From Proteiniphilum propionicum (GTDB lineage: Bacteria > Bacteroidota > Bacteroidia > Bacteroidales > Dysgonomonadaceae), in assembly GCF_022267555.1 (NCBI RefSeq), contig NZ_CP073586.1, positions 2,099,501 to 2,163,500 of the forward strand: a stretch of DNA of 64,000 nt, given 5' to 3'. Below, one piece after another: positions 1-8,679 of this stretch. The position numbers and the translations under genes are program-made. Under the pieces are notes generated by a model. The model was not told the DNA's origin. It searched no databases and saw only the letters and a program-made list of their open reading frames with translations. Every line of letters begins with the position of its first letter. Positions within the stretch are counted from its first letter, which is position 1.

Positions 1-737
1 GACCAGAGACAGGTATGGAAGTTGACTGTTTTGTAAAAATTCTCATCACACCCTTGCTGCCCATGATGAGCCATCTGCAGGTAGTCGCAGTTCAGATCGT
101 TTACAAATGAACTTTGGAGTGCTTTATTCCCACACTCAACGCCGGCATCACCAAGAAAAACGAACGATTTGTGGTTATCCCAAACACGAATGATGCAACT
201 TGAGTTGTTGTACGGATTTGTTGTGAATTCAGGATTGGCGACCCCTAATATCTTGAATCTGATTTCATCAATATCAAACTGCAAACCCGGTTCGGTAATA
301 TTCACCACATCTATACCGGAATTGTTAAGTGCTCTATCATATTTATACACATCTTCCTGACTGGCCTCTTCCAGTCTGATAATGGAATCAGGGAGTGCCG
401 AATGGATAATTCTTTTAATAATGATGTCGTTGGGCTTTTCCAGTATATTTGTAAGAGCACCCATATGGTCATCATGTGGATGGCTTACGATCCACAGTTC
501 CACTTCATTTCCAAGTGCTCCTATAAAGCCTCTCAGGTATGATTCTTCCGATGCTGTGCCTCCGTCTATTACAACAACTTTTCCTCCATTACTTTTTATG
601 ATATAGCTATTACCGATTGTATTGACCTGTGAGGGCAGTTGCCAGAGTGTAAACCTTTTCCCGGTAGTACAACAGGCAAGGAGCATTATAATAAAAAAAG
701 ATACCGGGAAAACGCGGATTGAGATTTTTAATTTCAT
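1..737 (-). CDS. MBL-fold lipoprotein, ComEC/Rec2-like hydrolase domain (partial, C-terminus off the window)
   Basis: I translated this by hand from ATG at 737. The first 24 residues form a lipoprotein signal (hydrophobic stretch ending LLACC). The body is a metallo-beta-lactamase fold: an early VVVIDGG strand-turn, the metal motif HPHDDH (about residues 79-84), then FLGDAG and MAHHGQQG, which match the later metal-binding Asp and His of ComEC/Rec2-type MBL proteins. It starts 21 bp after the GH106 stop, so it is probably the last gene of the rhamnoside operon. The fold and envelope location are well supported. The substrate is not: family relatives include phosphodiesterase-like hydrolases, and nothing in the visible part identifies one. 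Confidence 0.8.
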   Translation of the reverse strand, partial: MKLKISIRVFPVSFFIIMLLACCTTGKRFTLWQLPSQVNTIGNSYIIKSNGGKVVVIDGGTASEESYLRGFIGALGNEVELWIVSHPHDDHMGALTNILEKPNDIIIKRIIHSALPDSIIRLEEASQEDVYKYDRALNNSGIDVVNITEPGLQFDIDEIRFKILGVANPEFTTNPYNNSSCIIRVWDNHKSFVFLGDAGVECGNKALQSSFVNDLNCDYLQMAHHGQQGCDENFYKTVNFHTCLW

Positions 738-758
738 TATTCAATAAGTTTATTTTTT

Positions 759-3700
759 TTATTTTAATATTTTATGATAGGTTCTGATTCTGCTGATTGT
801 TACCGGCCCGAATAAACCCGAAGGCTGAAGAGTACTGTCTTTGTTGTACGGATTAACAAAACACCCGGTTGTACGTTGGTCTTCTGGCAGCTTGAGTTCT
901 CCTATAAGGCGATTCATCCAGTTGTTTACGATTTCAATCTTTATGGCGTTTGTCCCTTTCTTTAAGAACGGCGTTATCTTCAGCCGGTATGGGGGGGTCC
1001 AGACTCCTCCGGCATATATGTCGTTTATATAGACTTTACCCATGGCGGTAAGCTTTCCCAAATCGATAGTGATTTCGTGATGGCCGGATAACGAATCTAT
1101 TGTGAAATGGTTCTTATAGATAGCTGTTCCCGAATAATATTTGATATCATTGTCGGAGAATGTTGTCCAGTCCTTTAATGAGTCGAACCGCACCGGCTCG
1201 GATGGTCCTCCGCGAAGCGGATCAAACGTAACGGTCCAGTCCCGGGAGAGGTCGGCAACAAGTTGAGGTGCCGGATAATTCGTTTCAGGATTGTAGGAGG
1301 TTGCCTTTTTATCGCTTTTATGCCTGAAAACGATAAAAGTGCTTTCAAATGGTGCCATTTTTATCGGAACCGCTGTAACGCCGTTCTTATCATCGAAGGC
1401 AGGGAGTGAACGGGTATATCCGGTGGTAGGCTCCCATGTTTCAGGTTGCATCCCTTTTACCCGGAATTTGGGTGTAATGATTTGTTCTTTATCCGTCTGG
1501 TTGGAAAGAAAGTAAATCTCTATCCCTCCCATGGTCCGGTGTCCGTAGTGAATAGAATTGTCTTCCGGCAATTTACAGTCGGGGAGAAGTCCGATCCTGT
1601 CGAAAACTTCTTCAAGTGACAAACCATTCATGATCAGACCCTTTCCGTAGTCCCGCTGTTTGATTGTTTCGTCGACCAGGTCACCCCAAAGTTCGATCGC
1701 CAATTGCTCTACCCGGTTGTCTGCCTCCGGTTGGTTCTGCTGGCTGGGTGAGCGCTTTGGCGCCGGCCCCAGTATGTAGGCTCCTTCGTTGACCAGTTTT
1801 TTGATTTTAGCCAATAGTTCCGGACGCATCGTTTCCTGTTTGGGAAGCACGAGCACCCGGTACTGTGTGCCATGGGGGAGGGTCAGTAAACCATTTTTCA
1901 CCGTCATATCCTGTTCGATCACTTCTGCATTTATGTAATCGTACTGATAACCGATAGGCAAAGGTGGATCTGTAATACCGGTCATTTTCGGAGTATCTTC
2001 ACCAATGAAGTAAGCAACATCTGCTACGTTCAAACCTTGTTGTAACATAAAGTTCACCCGTTTCAAATACTCTGTATAGACATCCAGTTGTGAAAACCAT
2101 GTATTCTTGCGGTCGAACTCATTCCCAAACCATGCATTCACCCCGGGATTTTTTTCTTCGTAAGGCTGCATGATGTACAGATGCAGGAGCGTATTGTTTA
2201 TCCCTTCGGCAAAGAAGCGATCTGTACGCTGTTTCATCATCGCCGGATGCCTGGAATAGGCCGGCCCGCCGGAAGTGTTCGATTCGGCGGAGATTTTGGT
2301 TTTCCCGTAGATGTGTCCTGCGGATGTGGCCGCACGGTTCTCGATATCACCCAGTTCACCCTGACTCCAGAATTCACCGCCAATTTCGTCCGACTGACCG
2401 CCGTACATCAGGAACTCACCCGGGAATCCCCAGTGCCCGTAATTTTCGAGCCAGGTAGTTAAACCGTGTTGGTGGCTTACTTCCCTCAAACCACCTACAT
2501 AGTCGTAAGCGATCTTGTCTGCGATCATTCTTCTCAAGTCCCAAAGAAAACGGTCTGATTCCATCCGGCTGTTGACCACGTACCCTCTGAAGACCGGCAG
2601 ATAGGGAAAAGCATCATATCCGTAGCGCTGTTCGAATTCTTCCAGCATGCCATCGGTGAAATTCTGTCCTCCTGTCTCATAACTATCCTGTACGACCACT
2701 TTAAATGTCTTTCTGTCGGCCTCAGGAATTCTCTTCAGGATCTCGCCGATAAAACGGTTGAAATGGACAGCGGTCCATTTTTTACTCATTTTATCTACCT
2801 CCAAACCGGTAGCTTCAGGAGAAGCTGGCCCGTTGGTGACCCCGGTGGGAGCCATACCCATCCTTAAAACTATCCATTCCCCTTCCGGTACATCCCAGCT
2901 GAGGACTCCCTCAGGGGACAAGTGTTGCGTAATGTCGAGAATCTGCTTATCCTGAATGATCAGGCTCTTATCGTCTACTTCCGGTTGTTCCGGCCAGAGA
3001 TAATCTTTCCAGTAGGGAAGTGGGGTGGGATGCATCTTGGCCAGTGTCTTTTCACTATACCTTTCCATACGGGGAACACCGCTCAGGTTGACCTCTGCCA
3101 GGCCACTTCCTCCGGACCGATAAGTAAGAACCAGCCTGAATTCTCTGGATGTGGTGGCCGGTAAGGCAATTGTTACGGGTGCGTATGGATCAAACCCTAC
3201 GTTTAAAGCAGGATTGGATCGGTTAATAACGAATTGCGAAACGGTGTTATAATTGTTGTTACCCTCCTTGATCTGTAGAACCGCATCGGCCATGAACGGT
3301 GCCCGAGTTGTCTGGACAGTGAGGCTTCTGGCTGTAAACGGTTTTTCCGATTTGAAACTGATGGACACACTATTTCCCTCCGGCAGGTTTATCCCTGTCT
3401 GCGGATCATTGTCTGTCAGTCGTCCAAGGTTGGCAAGGAGAGGGGTACTCTCAATTACTGCATTTTTATGGGTCAACATCAACTCTTCACGCATCACGTT
3501 CGGGATAGCGATCACCTTCACGTCCTGAAACTGTTCGTTTGGTTTCTGGAGAAGTTGCGTGATGGTTTGTGGACCTTTCACCACGAGTTCCGATGAGGCC
3601 AGGTAGCGCATCGATTGTTCCGGTTCGATCCATGGGCCTCCCGATTGACTCCAACCCGGAGAGTTGAAGATACCGATTTCTATATCCAGTTCCGTAGCTG

Positions 3701-4031
3701 TTTTCAAAGCAGTATGCAGTATCTCCCACCACGCTTCACTGAACATTTTTATTTTGCCGTAGGGAAGGTCATCAATCCCGATGTTGCCAATGAAGGCGCG
3801 GTTGATTCCTGCTTTTTTCATAGCATGAAGGTCTCTTATTGCACCTTCTTTGGAGATATTATCCGAAATCCAGTACCAATATACACTGGTCTGGATGGAA
3901 TCGGGAGGTGTGATAAATCCTCTCTCCAATTCCTGAGACAATTGTGTAAGGTTAGTGTGTGGATTTTGCTTACACCCAATCAGGTGTATCATGCTGATCA
4001 CAGCCAGTAACATTGTCATTTTTAGTTTCAT
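759..4031 (-). CDS. GH106 family alpha-L-rhamnosidase, lipoprotein
   Basis: This 1090-residue protein begins with a lipoprotein signal ending LIGC. Residues from about 35 carry the GH106 opening (VYWYWISDN, then KEGAIRDLHAMKKAGI), followed by the long TIM-barrel region (DSYETGGQNFTDGM, SAESNTSGG), and a C-terminal beta-sandwich with the galactose-binding-like signature YINDIYAGGVWTPPY. GH106 enzymes release terminal alpha-L-rhamnose from complex glycans, and the rha genes upstream fit that role. A longer reading frame starts at a GTG at 4064, but it would overlap the GH20 stop. The ATG at 4031 sits directly before the signal peptide and leaves a 13-bp gap. The exact linkage specificity cannot be read from sequence. 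Confidence 0.88.
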   Translation of the reverse strand: MKLKMTMLLAVISMIHLIGCKQNPHTNLTQLSQELERGFITPPDSIQTSVYWYWISDNISKEGAIRDLHAMKKAGINRAFIGNIGIDDLPYGKIKMFSEAWWEILHTALKTATELDIEIGIFNSPGWSQSGGPWIEPEQSMRYLASSELVVKGPQTITQLLQKPNEQFQDVKVIAIPNVMREELMLTHKNAVIESTPLLANLGRLTDNDPQTGINLPEGNSVSISFKSEKPFTARSLTVQTTRAPFMADAVLQIKEGNNNYNTVSQFVINRSNPALNVGFDPYAPVTIALPATTSREFRLVLTYRSGGSGLAEVNLSGVPRMERYSEKTLAKMHPTPLPYWKDYLWPEQPEVDDKSLIIQDKQILDITQHLSPEGVLSWDVPEGEWIVLRMGMAPTGVTNGPASPEATGLEVDKMSKKWTAVHFNRFIGEILKRIPEADRKTFKVVVQDSYETGGQNFTDGMLEEFEQRYGYDAFPYLPVFRGYVVNSRMESDRFLWDLRRMIADKIAYDYVGGLREVSHQHGLTTWLENYGHWGFPGEFLMYGGQSDEIGGEFWSQGELGDIENRAATSAGHIYGKTKISAESNTSGGPAYSRHPAMMKQRTDRFFAEGINNTLLHLYIMQPYEEKNPGVNAWFGNEFDRKNTWFSQLDVYTEYLKRVNFMLQQGLNVADVAYFIGEDTPKMTGITDPPLPIGYQYDYINAEVIEQDMTVKNGLLTLPHGTQYRVLVLPKQETMRPELLAKIKKLVNEGAYILGPAPKRSPSQQNQPEADNRVEQLAIELWGDLVDETIKQRDYGKGLIMNGLSLEEVFDRIGLLPDCKLPEDNSIHYGHRTMGGIEIYFLSNQTDKEQIITPKFRVKGMQPETWEPTTGYTRSLPAFDDKNGVTAVPIKMAPFESTFIVFRHKSDKKATSYNPETNYPAPQLVADLSRDWTVTFDPLRGGPSEPVRFDSLKDWTTFSDNDIKYYSGTAIYKNHFTIDSLSGHHEITIDLGKLTAMGKVYINDIYAGGVWTPPYRLKITPFLKKGTNAIKIEIVNNWMNRLIGELKLPEDQRTTGCFVNPYNKDSTLQPSGLFGPVTISRIRTYHKILK

Positions 4032-4044
4032 ACTGTGTGAATAT

Positions 4045-5700
4045 TTAAAAGCTGCCCGTTCCACCGCTTTGTGAAGGGAGTTGCCTCAAAGTAAAGGTGT
4101 CATCCTGAACCGAATAAGCGGGTTGCTGGTTTAAGTAACCCATTTTCCGCCACCGATGTTCGGTATTTTTCACACGGTTGCGGAACTCATCGTAGTTTTT
4201 GTTTTCGGCTTTTGTCCATCCGCATTCTGCATAGGCTGCAATGCGCGGAAACGTTTGATAGTACAACCGCGTCAGGTCCGGGGTATATTCACCCCACATC
4301 TGGCAACCGAGTCCGGTAATCTTTGAGGCTTTCTCTTTTGCCAACTCCTCGGGTAGCGGATGAAACGAATAGGCTTTTTCAAGAGGGGTTACTTCGTAGG
4401 AGTAATCCAGGTAGGTGTAATGCCGGTTTGAATTTACCACATCATAGCCTTCGTCGATGGCTTTGTTGATCAGGATGATGTCCCCATCCCAAAAATGAAC
4501 CAATGTCCCTTCGGCCAGTTTTTCCGATTGGCTTGCTTTGAGATGGGCCTCACCGCGGATGTTGTCGCCAGTGATTTCGTTCCATCCCATCATGCGTACT
4601 CCTTTCGACTCCAGGTATTTAGAGAAACGGTTGATTGACCATACCTGCAGATCTGCAAAGGTCGGGATTCCCGTATCCTCCATAAACTGTATGATCTGCG
4701 GATTATTCTCCCAATGGGTGTAGTTGGCTTCATCGCCACCGATATGTATGATTTTTGATGGAAATAGTGTTATGACTTCATCTAAAACATCGCGAATAAA
4801 TGCCTCTACCTTCGGATCGGTGACATCATAAAGATCGCCCCAGATACCGCTTCCCTGCAGTTTGCTGCTTGCCCCGAGCCAGGGATATGCAGCGATTGAG
4901 GCAGACGCATGACCGGGTACCTCAATTTCAGGTACGACCTGAATACCCCTTTCGCCGGCGTATCGCACGATCTCGCGAATCTCATCCTGGGAGTAATGCA
5001 TCTTTCTCTCCGGAAATTGTTTGTTCCACTGTTCGAGCGTTAAATCGCGGTGTGAAAAATCGCGTTTGGATCCGATTGCTGTTAACTCCGGATATTTTTT
5101 TATCTCAATTCTCCACCCCGGATCATCCACCAGGTGCCAGTGAAAGATGTTCATTTTCAGGTAACTCATCTCGTCGAGAAGTTTTTTCACCGTTTCCATC
5201 CCTTGAAAGTGCCGACTTTCATCGAGCATAAATGCACGCCATGGAAAAGCGGGTTCGTCCATTATCCGGCAGACGGGGAGAGTAATCCCGTTTCCCGAAC
5301 GGGAGATGATTTGTCGCAGGGACTGAAGGGCATAGAGTAATCCGTTACGGGAGGCAGCCAATACCCGGATCTTCCTGTTTTTGTAAACAGATAGATGATA
5401 TGCTTCCCGATTTTTTGATATTTTCTGTTGGATATCGAGAATTAAATCGGCGCTATTTTTCCTCGCTGTAAAACGAGCCTGCACGCCACACTCTTTCAGT
5501 ACAGATGTTACATAATCGGAGGCCTCCTTTGCTTCAGGATCAATGTAAACTTCCCATTCATTATCGAAAGTGATATACGTTTCTGCAATGGTTCCCTGCT
5601 GGGGTTTGGGTACAATCGGCAAACCGTCCCGGTCGTTTGCAAACAAACCAGTTGCGGAAAAAAGAAATAGATAGACCAAAAAATTCAATCGCGTACTCAT
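4045..5700 (-). CDS. GH20 beta-N-acetylhexosaminidase, secreted
   Basis: The 551-residue protein has an N-terminal signal peptide (hydrophobic to about residue 21, ending FAND). An alpha/beta GH20b-type domain follows (about 25-140), then the GH20 barrel with FHWHLVDDPGWR (about 195) and the catalytic Asp-Glu pair in HIGGDEANY (about 323-331). Family members remove terminal beta-linked GlcNAc or GalNAc by substrate-assisted catalysis. It lies between a GH71/99-like enzyme and a GH106 rhamnosidase, which suggests that the target glycan has both rhamnose and N-acetylhexosamine. The spacing of 13 bp to the next gene supports one transcript. Confidence 0.93.
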   Translation of the reverse strand: MSTRLNFLVYLFLFSATGLFANDRDGLPIVPKPQQGTIAETYITFDNEWEVYIDPEAKEASDYVTSVLKECGVQARFTARKNSADLILDIQQKISKNREAYHLSVYKNRKIRVLAASRNGLLYALQSLRQIISRSGNGITLPVCRIMDEPAFPWRAFMLDESRHFQGMETVKKLLDEMSYLKMNIFHWHLVDDPGWRIEIKKYPELTAIGSKRDFSHRDLTLEQWNKQFPERKMHYSQDEIREIVRYAGERGIQVVPEIEVPGHASASIAAYPWLGASSKLQGSGIWGDLYDVTDPKVEAFIRDVLDEVITLFPSKIIHIGGDEANYTHWENNPQIIQFMEDTGIPTFADLQVWSINRFSKYLESKGVRMMGWNEITGDNIRGEAHLKASQSEKLAEGTLVHFWDGDIILINKAIDEGYDVVNSNRHYTYLDYSYEVTPLEKAYSFHPLPEELAKEKASKITGLGCQMWGEYTPDLTRLYYQTFPRIAAYAECGWTKAENKNYDEFRNRVKNTEHRWRKMGYLNQQPAYSVQDDTFTLRQLPSQSGGTGSF

Positions 5701-5766
5701 AAAGGTATTTTTATAATGTTAGTTGAAATCAGCAGAAATGTGAACGAAAAACTACGATAGCATACG

Positions 5767-7590
5767 CTATTCCACTTTATAGACAAAATTGAATCTTCCT
5801 CCCGGAGCAGTGTCCCCGTTCACGTAGAAATCCATGATGTTCCCATTTTCCTGCATATTGTCGTTCCACTTGAATTCAAAATCGAGTGCTTTTCCCTTCA
5901 TTCCGAGGGTCTCTCGGTCGATCTTGATCTCGAGTCGGTTACCGTTTACCACATAAGGCTTCCTGTTGACCTCTTTCCATTCCCATCGATTACCGATATT
6001 TTTTTCCACAATCACCTTTTTTGGCGTTGGACTCTGGCGGTTGATTATGTAATCGTAACCATTCCATCCGGTAGATTTATCCCTGTCGATATCGATAAAC
6101 AGCATCATCCAGTTGGGATCTTTTCGTGAAGAAAGTTTCCCGGCGGTTTCCACATAGAAATAAATAAACTGCCAGTCTCTGGCAACTTTGGCTTTAGTAA
6201 TGTCGTTTCTTCCTGTACGGTTGGTGTAGTAGGTGTTGTTCCTGCCCACGTGGTCACGATAAAAGGTATTTCCTTTGTAATGGTCGTAGACCGGTGTTAC
6301 ATCGTCCCACTGATTGGGTTTCCCAATCTTTATGGTTTTTGGGACGGAGGTTTTTTCCGGAGGTGTCATTCCCTTGAACTTTCTCACATTGTCAACCAGT
6401 TGCAGGTAACAGACATCTCCCTTATCACCCCATCCCTTGTTGGGCTCGATGTCCCTGCTTCTTTTCCAGTCAAACTGATCCACGAAAGAGAAGGGATCGC
6501 CGGTCCAGTTATGTTCGGGAAGCCACTGACTTGCGATAAACTCGTTCCATCCCGTGACAAATACCAGTTCGGGGTCTATTTCAAAAGCACGCTCCCACTG
6601 TTCCTGGAAGTTCCATCCATAAAGATAACCGTCAACCCGGGGATCGAATCCGTTCCGGAAGGAGAAGTCTCTTCCCTGTGAGCCGGGAAGGTTGAAGGCA
6701 CTGCAATGACCCTTGGTCTCGGGTGCGGCATTCTGTGCCACTCCCACAGCCACCTGCTCGAAGGTCCCGTCCTGTTGCGGAACATACCCTTTTTGGGGAT
6801 AATTTTCCAGCCACGCCCACTGATCTTTTCGTTTTGGTCCGTCTACATAGTCAGGCTGACCGGGCCTGAAGGTGAAGAAATCTGCAATCGCCCTGTCCTC
6901 TTCGGAGCTGGTGAGATTGTCGGGATAAGCCATGATTATCGGTTTCCCTTTCCAGTTAAACCAGAGGTTCTTGTACCTTCCGGGTTTGTATAGATCCCGA
7001 TACAATTGTCTGAGGGAGACCAGCGAGTGCGGAACGGGACCGAAGGGTAGCATAAATGCGATCTTAGGCACGTTGACTCCATCCTTTTGGGCCTGATCCC
7101 AGGTTTTCATCAGTGCTTCGTATGATTCCACCCAGGTAAGGCTTCCGTTTGTACAGTCAAAGAAGACCGCATCAACCTTGGCATCCGCCAACATTTCGGC
7201 ATGTTTTCTCAATACCCAGGGATCGGTAGTCCTGTAATAACCCAGCAATGGCTGTTCCCAGTAAAAGAATCCAGGTTTTGTTTTTCCCCATGCAGGATGG
7301 TTGTAATCCTTCATGGCTTCGGGGTGCATACGGATAATCTCGGTGATGTTTTTAACCGTAATGGTAGTATCATCCTTTCCCTGATGCCAGGTCCAATAAA
7401 ATATGGCCACAAACTTCTCCCTCTTATCGCCCGCATCAGGGTATTCCCTGACTTTTCTGTTCAGTGCATCGGTAACGGACCATTTGTCGCTGTCAACTTT
7501 TTGGGCTGCAATGAATTGATTTGTGATAAGCAGCATGAAGAGGATGAGTAAATTGCGTCGTAAGGTGCGTGCCCTAGTATAGGAATTCAT
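5767..7590 (-). CDS. GH71/GH99-like glycosidase with C-terminal CBM9-like domain, secreted
   Basis: This is a 607-residue secreted protein with a signal peptide ending QFIAAQ. The first about 420 residues read as a TIM barrel of the GH71/GH99-like group: FYWTWHQGK near residue 50, GYYRTTDP and VDAVFFDCTNG around 115-150, and a late VTGWNEFIA strand. After a short linker, residues about 465-607 form a beta-sandwich (IYFYVETAG, MLFIDIDRDKSTGWNGYDYI) resembling CBM9/DOMON modules. Characterised GH99 enzymes are endo-alpha-mannosidases, but this relationship is distant, so mannan specificity should not be assumed. It follows the transposase relic and precedes the GH20 gene. Confidence 0.7.
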   Translation of the reverse strand: MNSYTRARTLRRNLLILFMLLITNQFIAAQKVDSDKWSVTDALNRKVREYPDAGDKREKFVAIFYWTWHQGKDDTTITVKNITEIIRMHPEAMKDYNHPAWGKTKPGFFYWEQPLLGYYRTTDPWVLRKHAEMLADAKVDAVFFDCTNGSLTWVESYEALMKTWDQAQKDGVNVPKIAFMLPFGPVPHSLVSLRQLYRDLYKPGRYKNLWFNWKGKPIIMAYPDNLTSSEEDRAIADFFTFRPGQPDYVDGPKRKDQWAWLENYPQKGYVPQQDGTFEQVAVGVAQNAAPETKGHCSAFNLPGSQGRDFSFRNGFDPRVDGYLYGWNFQEQWERAFEIDPELVFVTGWNEFIASQWLPEHNWTGDPFSFVDQFDWKRSRDIEPNKGWGDKGDVCYLQLVDNVRKFKGMTPPEKTSVPKTIKIGKPNQWDDVTPVYDHYKGNTFYRDHVGRNNTYYTNRTGRNDITKAKVARDWQFIYFYVETAGKLSSRKDPNWMMLFIDIDRDKSTGWNGYDYIINRQSPTPKKVIVEKNIGNRWEWKEVNRKPYVVNGNRLEIKIDRETLGMKGKALDFEFKWNDNMQENGNIMDFYVNGDTAPGGRFNFVYKVE

Positions 7591-7814
7591 TTTTTGTTTT
7601 TGTAAATGATATTGTTGGAAAAATTTATTTTTAACATATTGTGATTCCTTTTAGAAGATATCAAGCCTTCGATACTTTTGTAAGTAATTTAGAATACTCT
7701 TTTAATTGTGTCTTTTTTGAAGATTATTATTGATTAACTAAGATGTGTCCAACGTCTTTAATTTTTAGTCATATTAGCATTAATCGGGTAAATCAGAGAT
7801 GACAAGTGAATACT

Positions 7815-8195
7815 TCATATGAGGATTTTAGAAAAATGTATAGAATGACCTTTGATTTTGTAAAGTTTATGCAAATGTAAAGCATCAAGGTTAACAATAA
7901 CTGATAGAATTGATAAATAAGTTAAGAAAAATGGCCGATAAAGTTTAAACAGTTGGTACTTATTCATCGTTCCCATGGTTTGAGAAATCATATAAAGTGA
8001 GGGTCCTTCGATGTGCATATTTTTCTTGGCCAATGCTAAAAGCAAGAACACACATACGGCTATCCATATCTGGGTATAGACGGCATTTTCAGAAGTGCCA
8101 TAAAATGATTTGATATGCAGATGTTGTTTTATTCATTTGAAGGAAAGCACAACTTCCCACCTCTCCCTATGAAGTTCAGCAATGGTGAGAACCTT
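7815..8195 (-). pseudogene. IS4-family transposase relic (C-terminal fragment)
   Basis: Reading downward from 8195, one frame gives LTIAELHRERWEVV, a stop (TGA at 8133-8135, where the family has Trp), IKQHLHIKSFYGTSENAV, then TQIWIAVCVFLLLALAKKN and PSLYMISQTMG. These are the recognisable YREK-like and C-terminal segments of IS4-group DDE transposases. No N-terminal catalytic portion and no clear inverted repeats remain. The fragment begins exactly where the discoidin gene upstream breaks off, so it probably marks an old insertion followed by deletion. The 220 bp between it and the GH71/99-like gene show nothing else I recognise. Confidence 0.75.
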
Positions 8196-8648
8196 TCAGG
8201 TAACGACCTGGTGCCGGATCAGTTGTCCTGTAATCCAGTTCATTTTTTTAATCGTTCGACATGTTCGTTACTTCAAGTACCGTTTCACATTATACATTGT
8301 CTTTACTGACCGAGAAGACCACAAGTTTGGGCTCTATTCCATGGTCATACTGCCGTTGACTGACCAAGAATCCCCTAATGATTGGTCTCATCTTCTTCAT
8401 GTCATCCACAAACACTGGGGCATGCCGTTGATCGCTGAGTTGAAGGGATCGCTGAGCCAACTGTTTCCTTTTTCAAACCGATCATCGGTCAGGTTATAAA
8501 CACCGTGTTGTGAGGAATATGTTGACGACGCAGTTACTGTCGTCCCCCATGAGGGATGGGCAATGTTGACAATCTTTTGGGAAGAACTGTTCGCTGAGAG
8601 CTGGATCCAGCAAAGCCACAAAAAGAGAAACGAGAGTTGCTTGTACAT
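8196..8648 (-). pseudogene. Discoidin (F5/8 type C) domain protein, disrupted
   Basis: The start is intact: a signal peptide, then NIAHPSWGTTVTASSTYSS, DDRFEKGNSWLSDPFNSA and NGMPQCLWM, the beginning of an F5/8 type C carbohydrate-binding domain. Frame 1 stops at 8397. The domain then continues in another frame (DMKKMRPIIRGF, SQRQYDHGIEPK, VVFSVSKDN), meets two further stops, and ends at APGRYLK near 8200, where transposase sequence takes over. So at least one frameshift, two stops and a truncation are present. Such a domain usually decorates a larger secreted glycosidase or binding protein, and whatever followed it is lost. Confidence 0.8.
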
Positions 8649-8679
8649 ATGATGATGGGGCTAAAAACTTTTAAGTTTG

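Noticed and set aside
4031-4064. Upstream GTG start for the GH106 gene
   Set aside because: It would overlap the GH20 stop and put eleven residues before a clear lipoprotein signal; the ATG at 4031 fits better.
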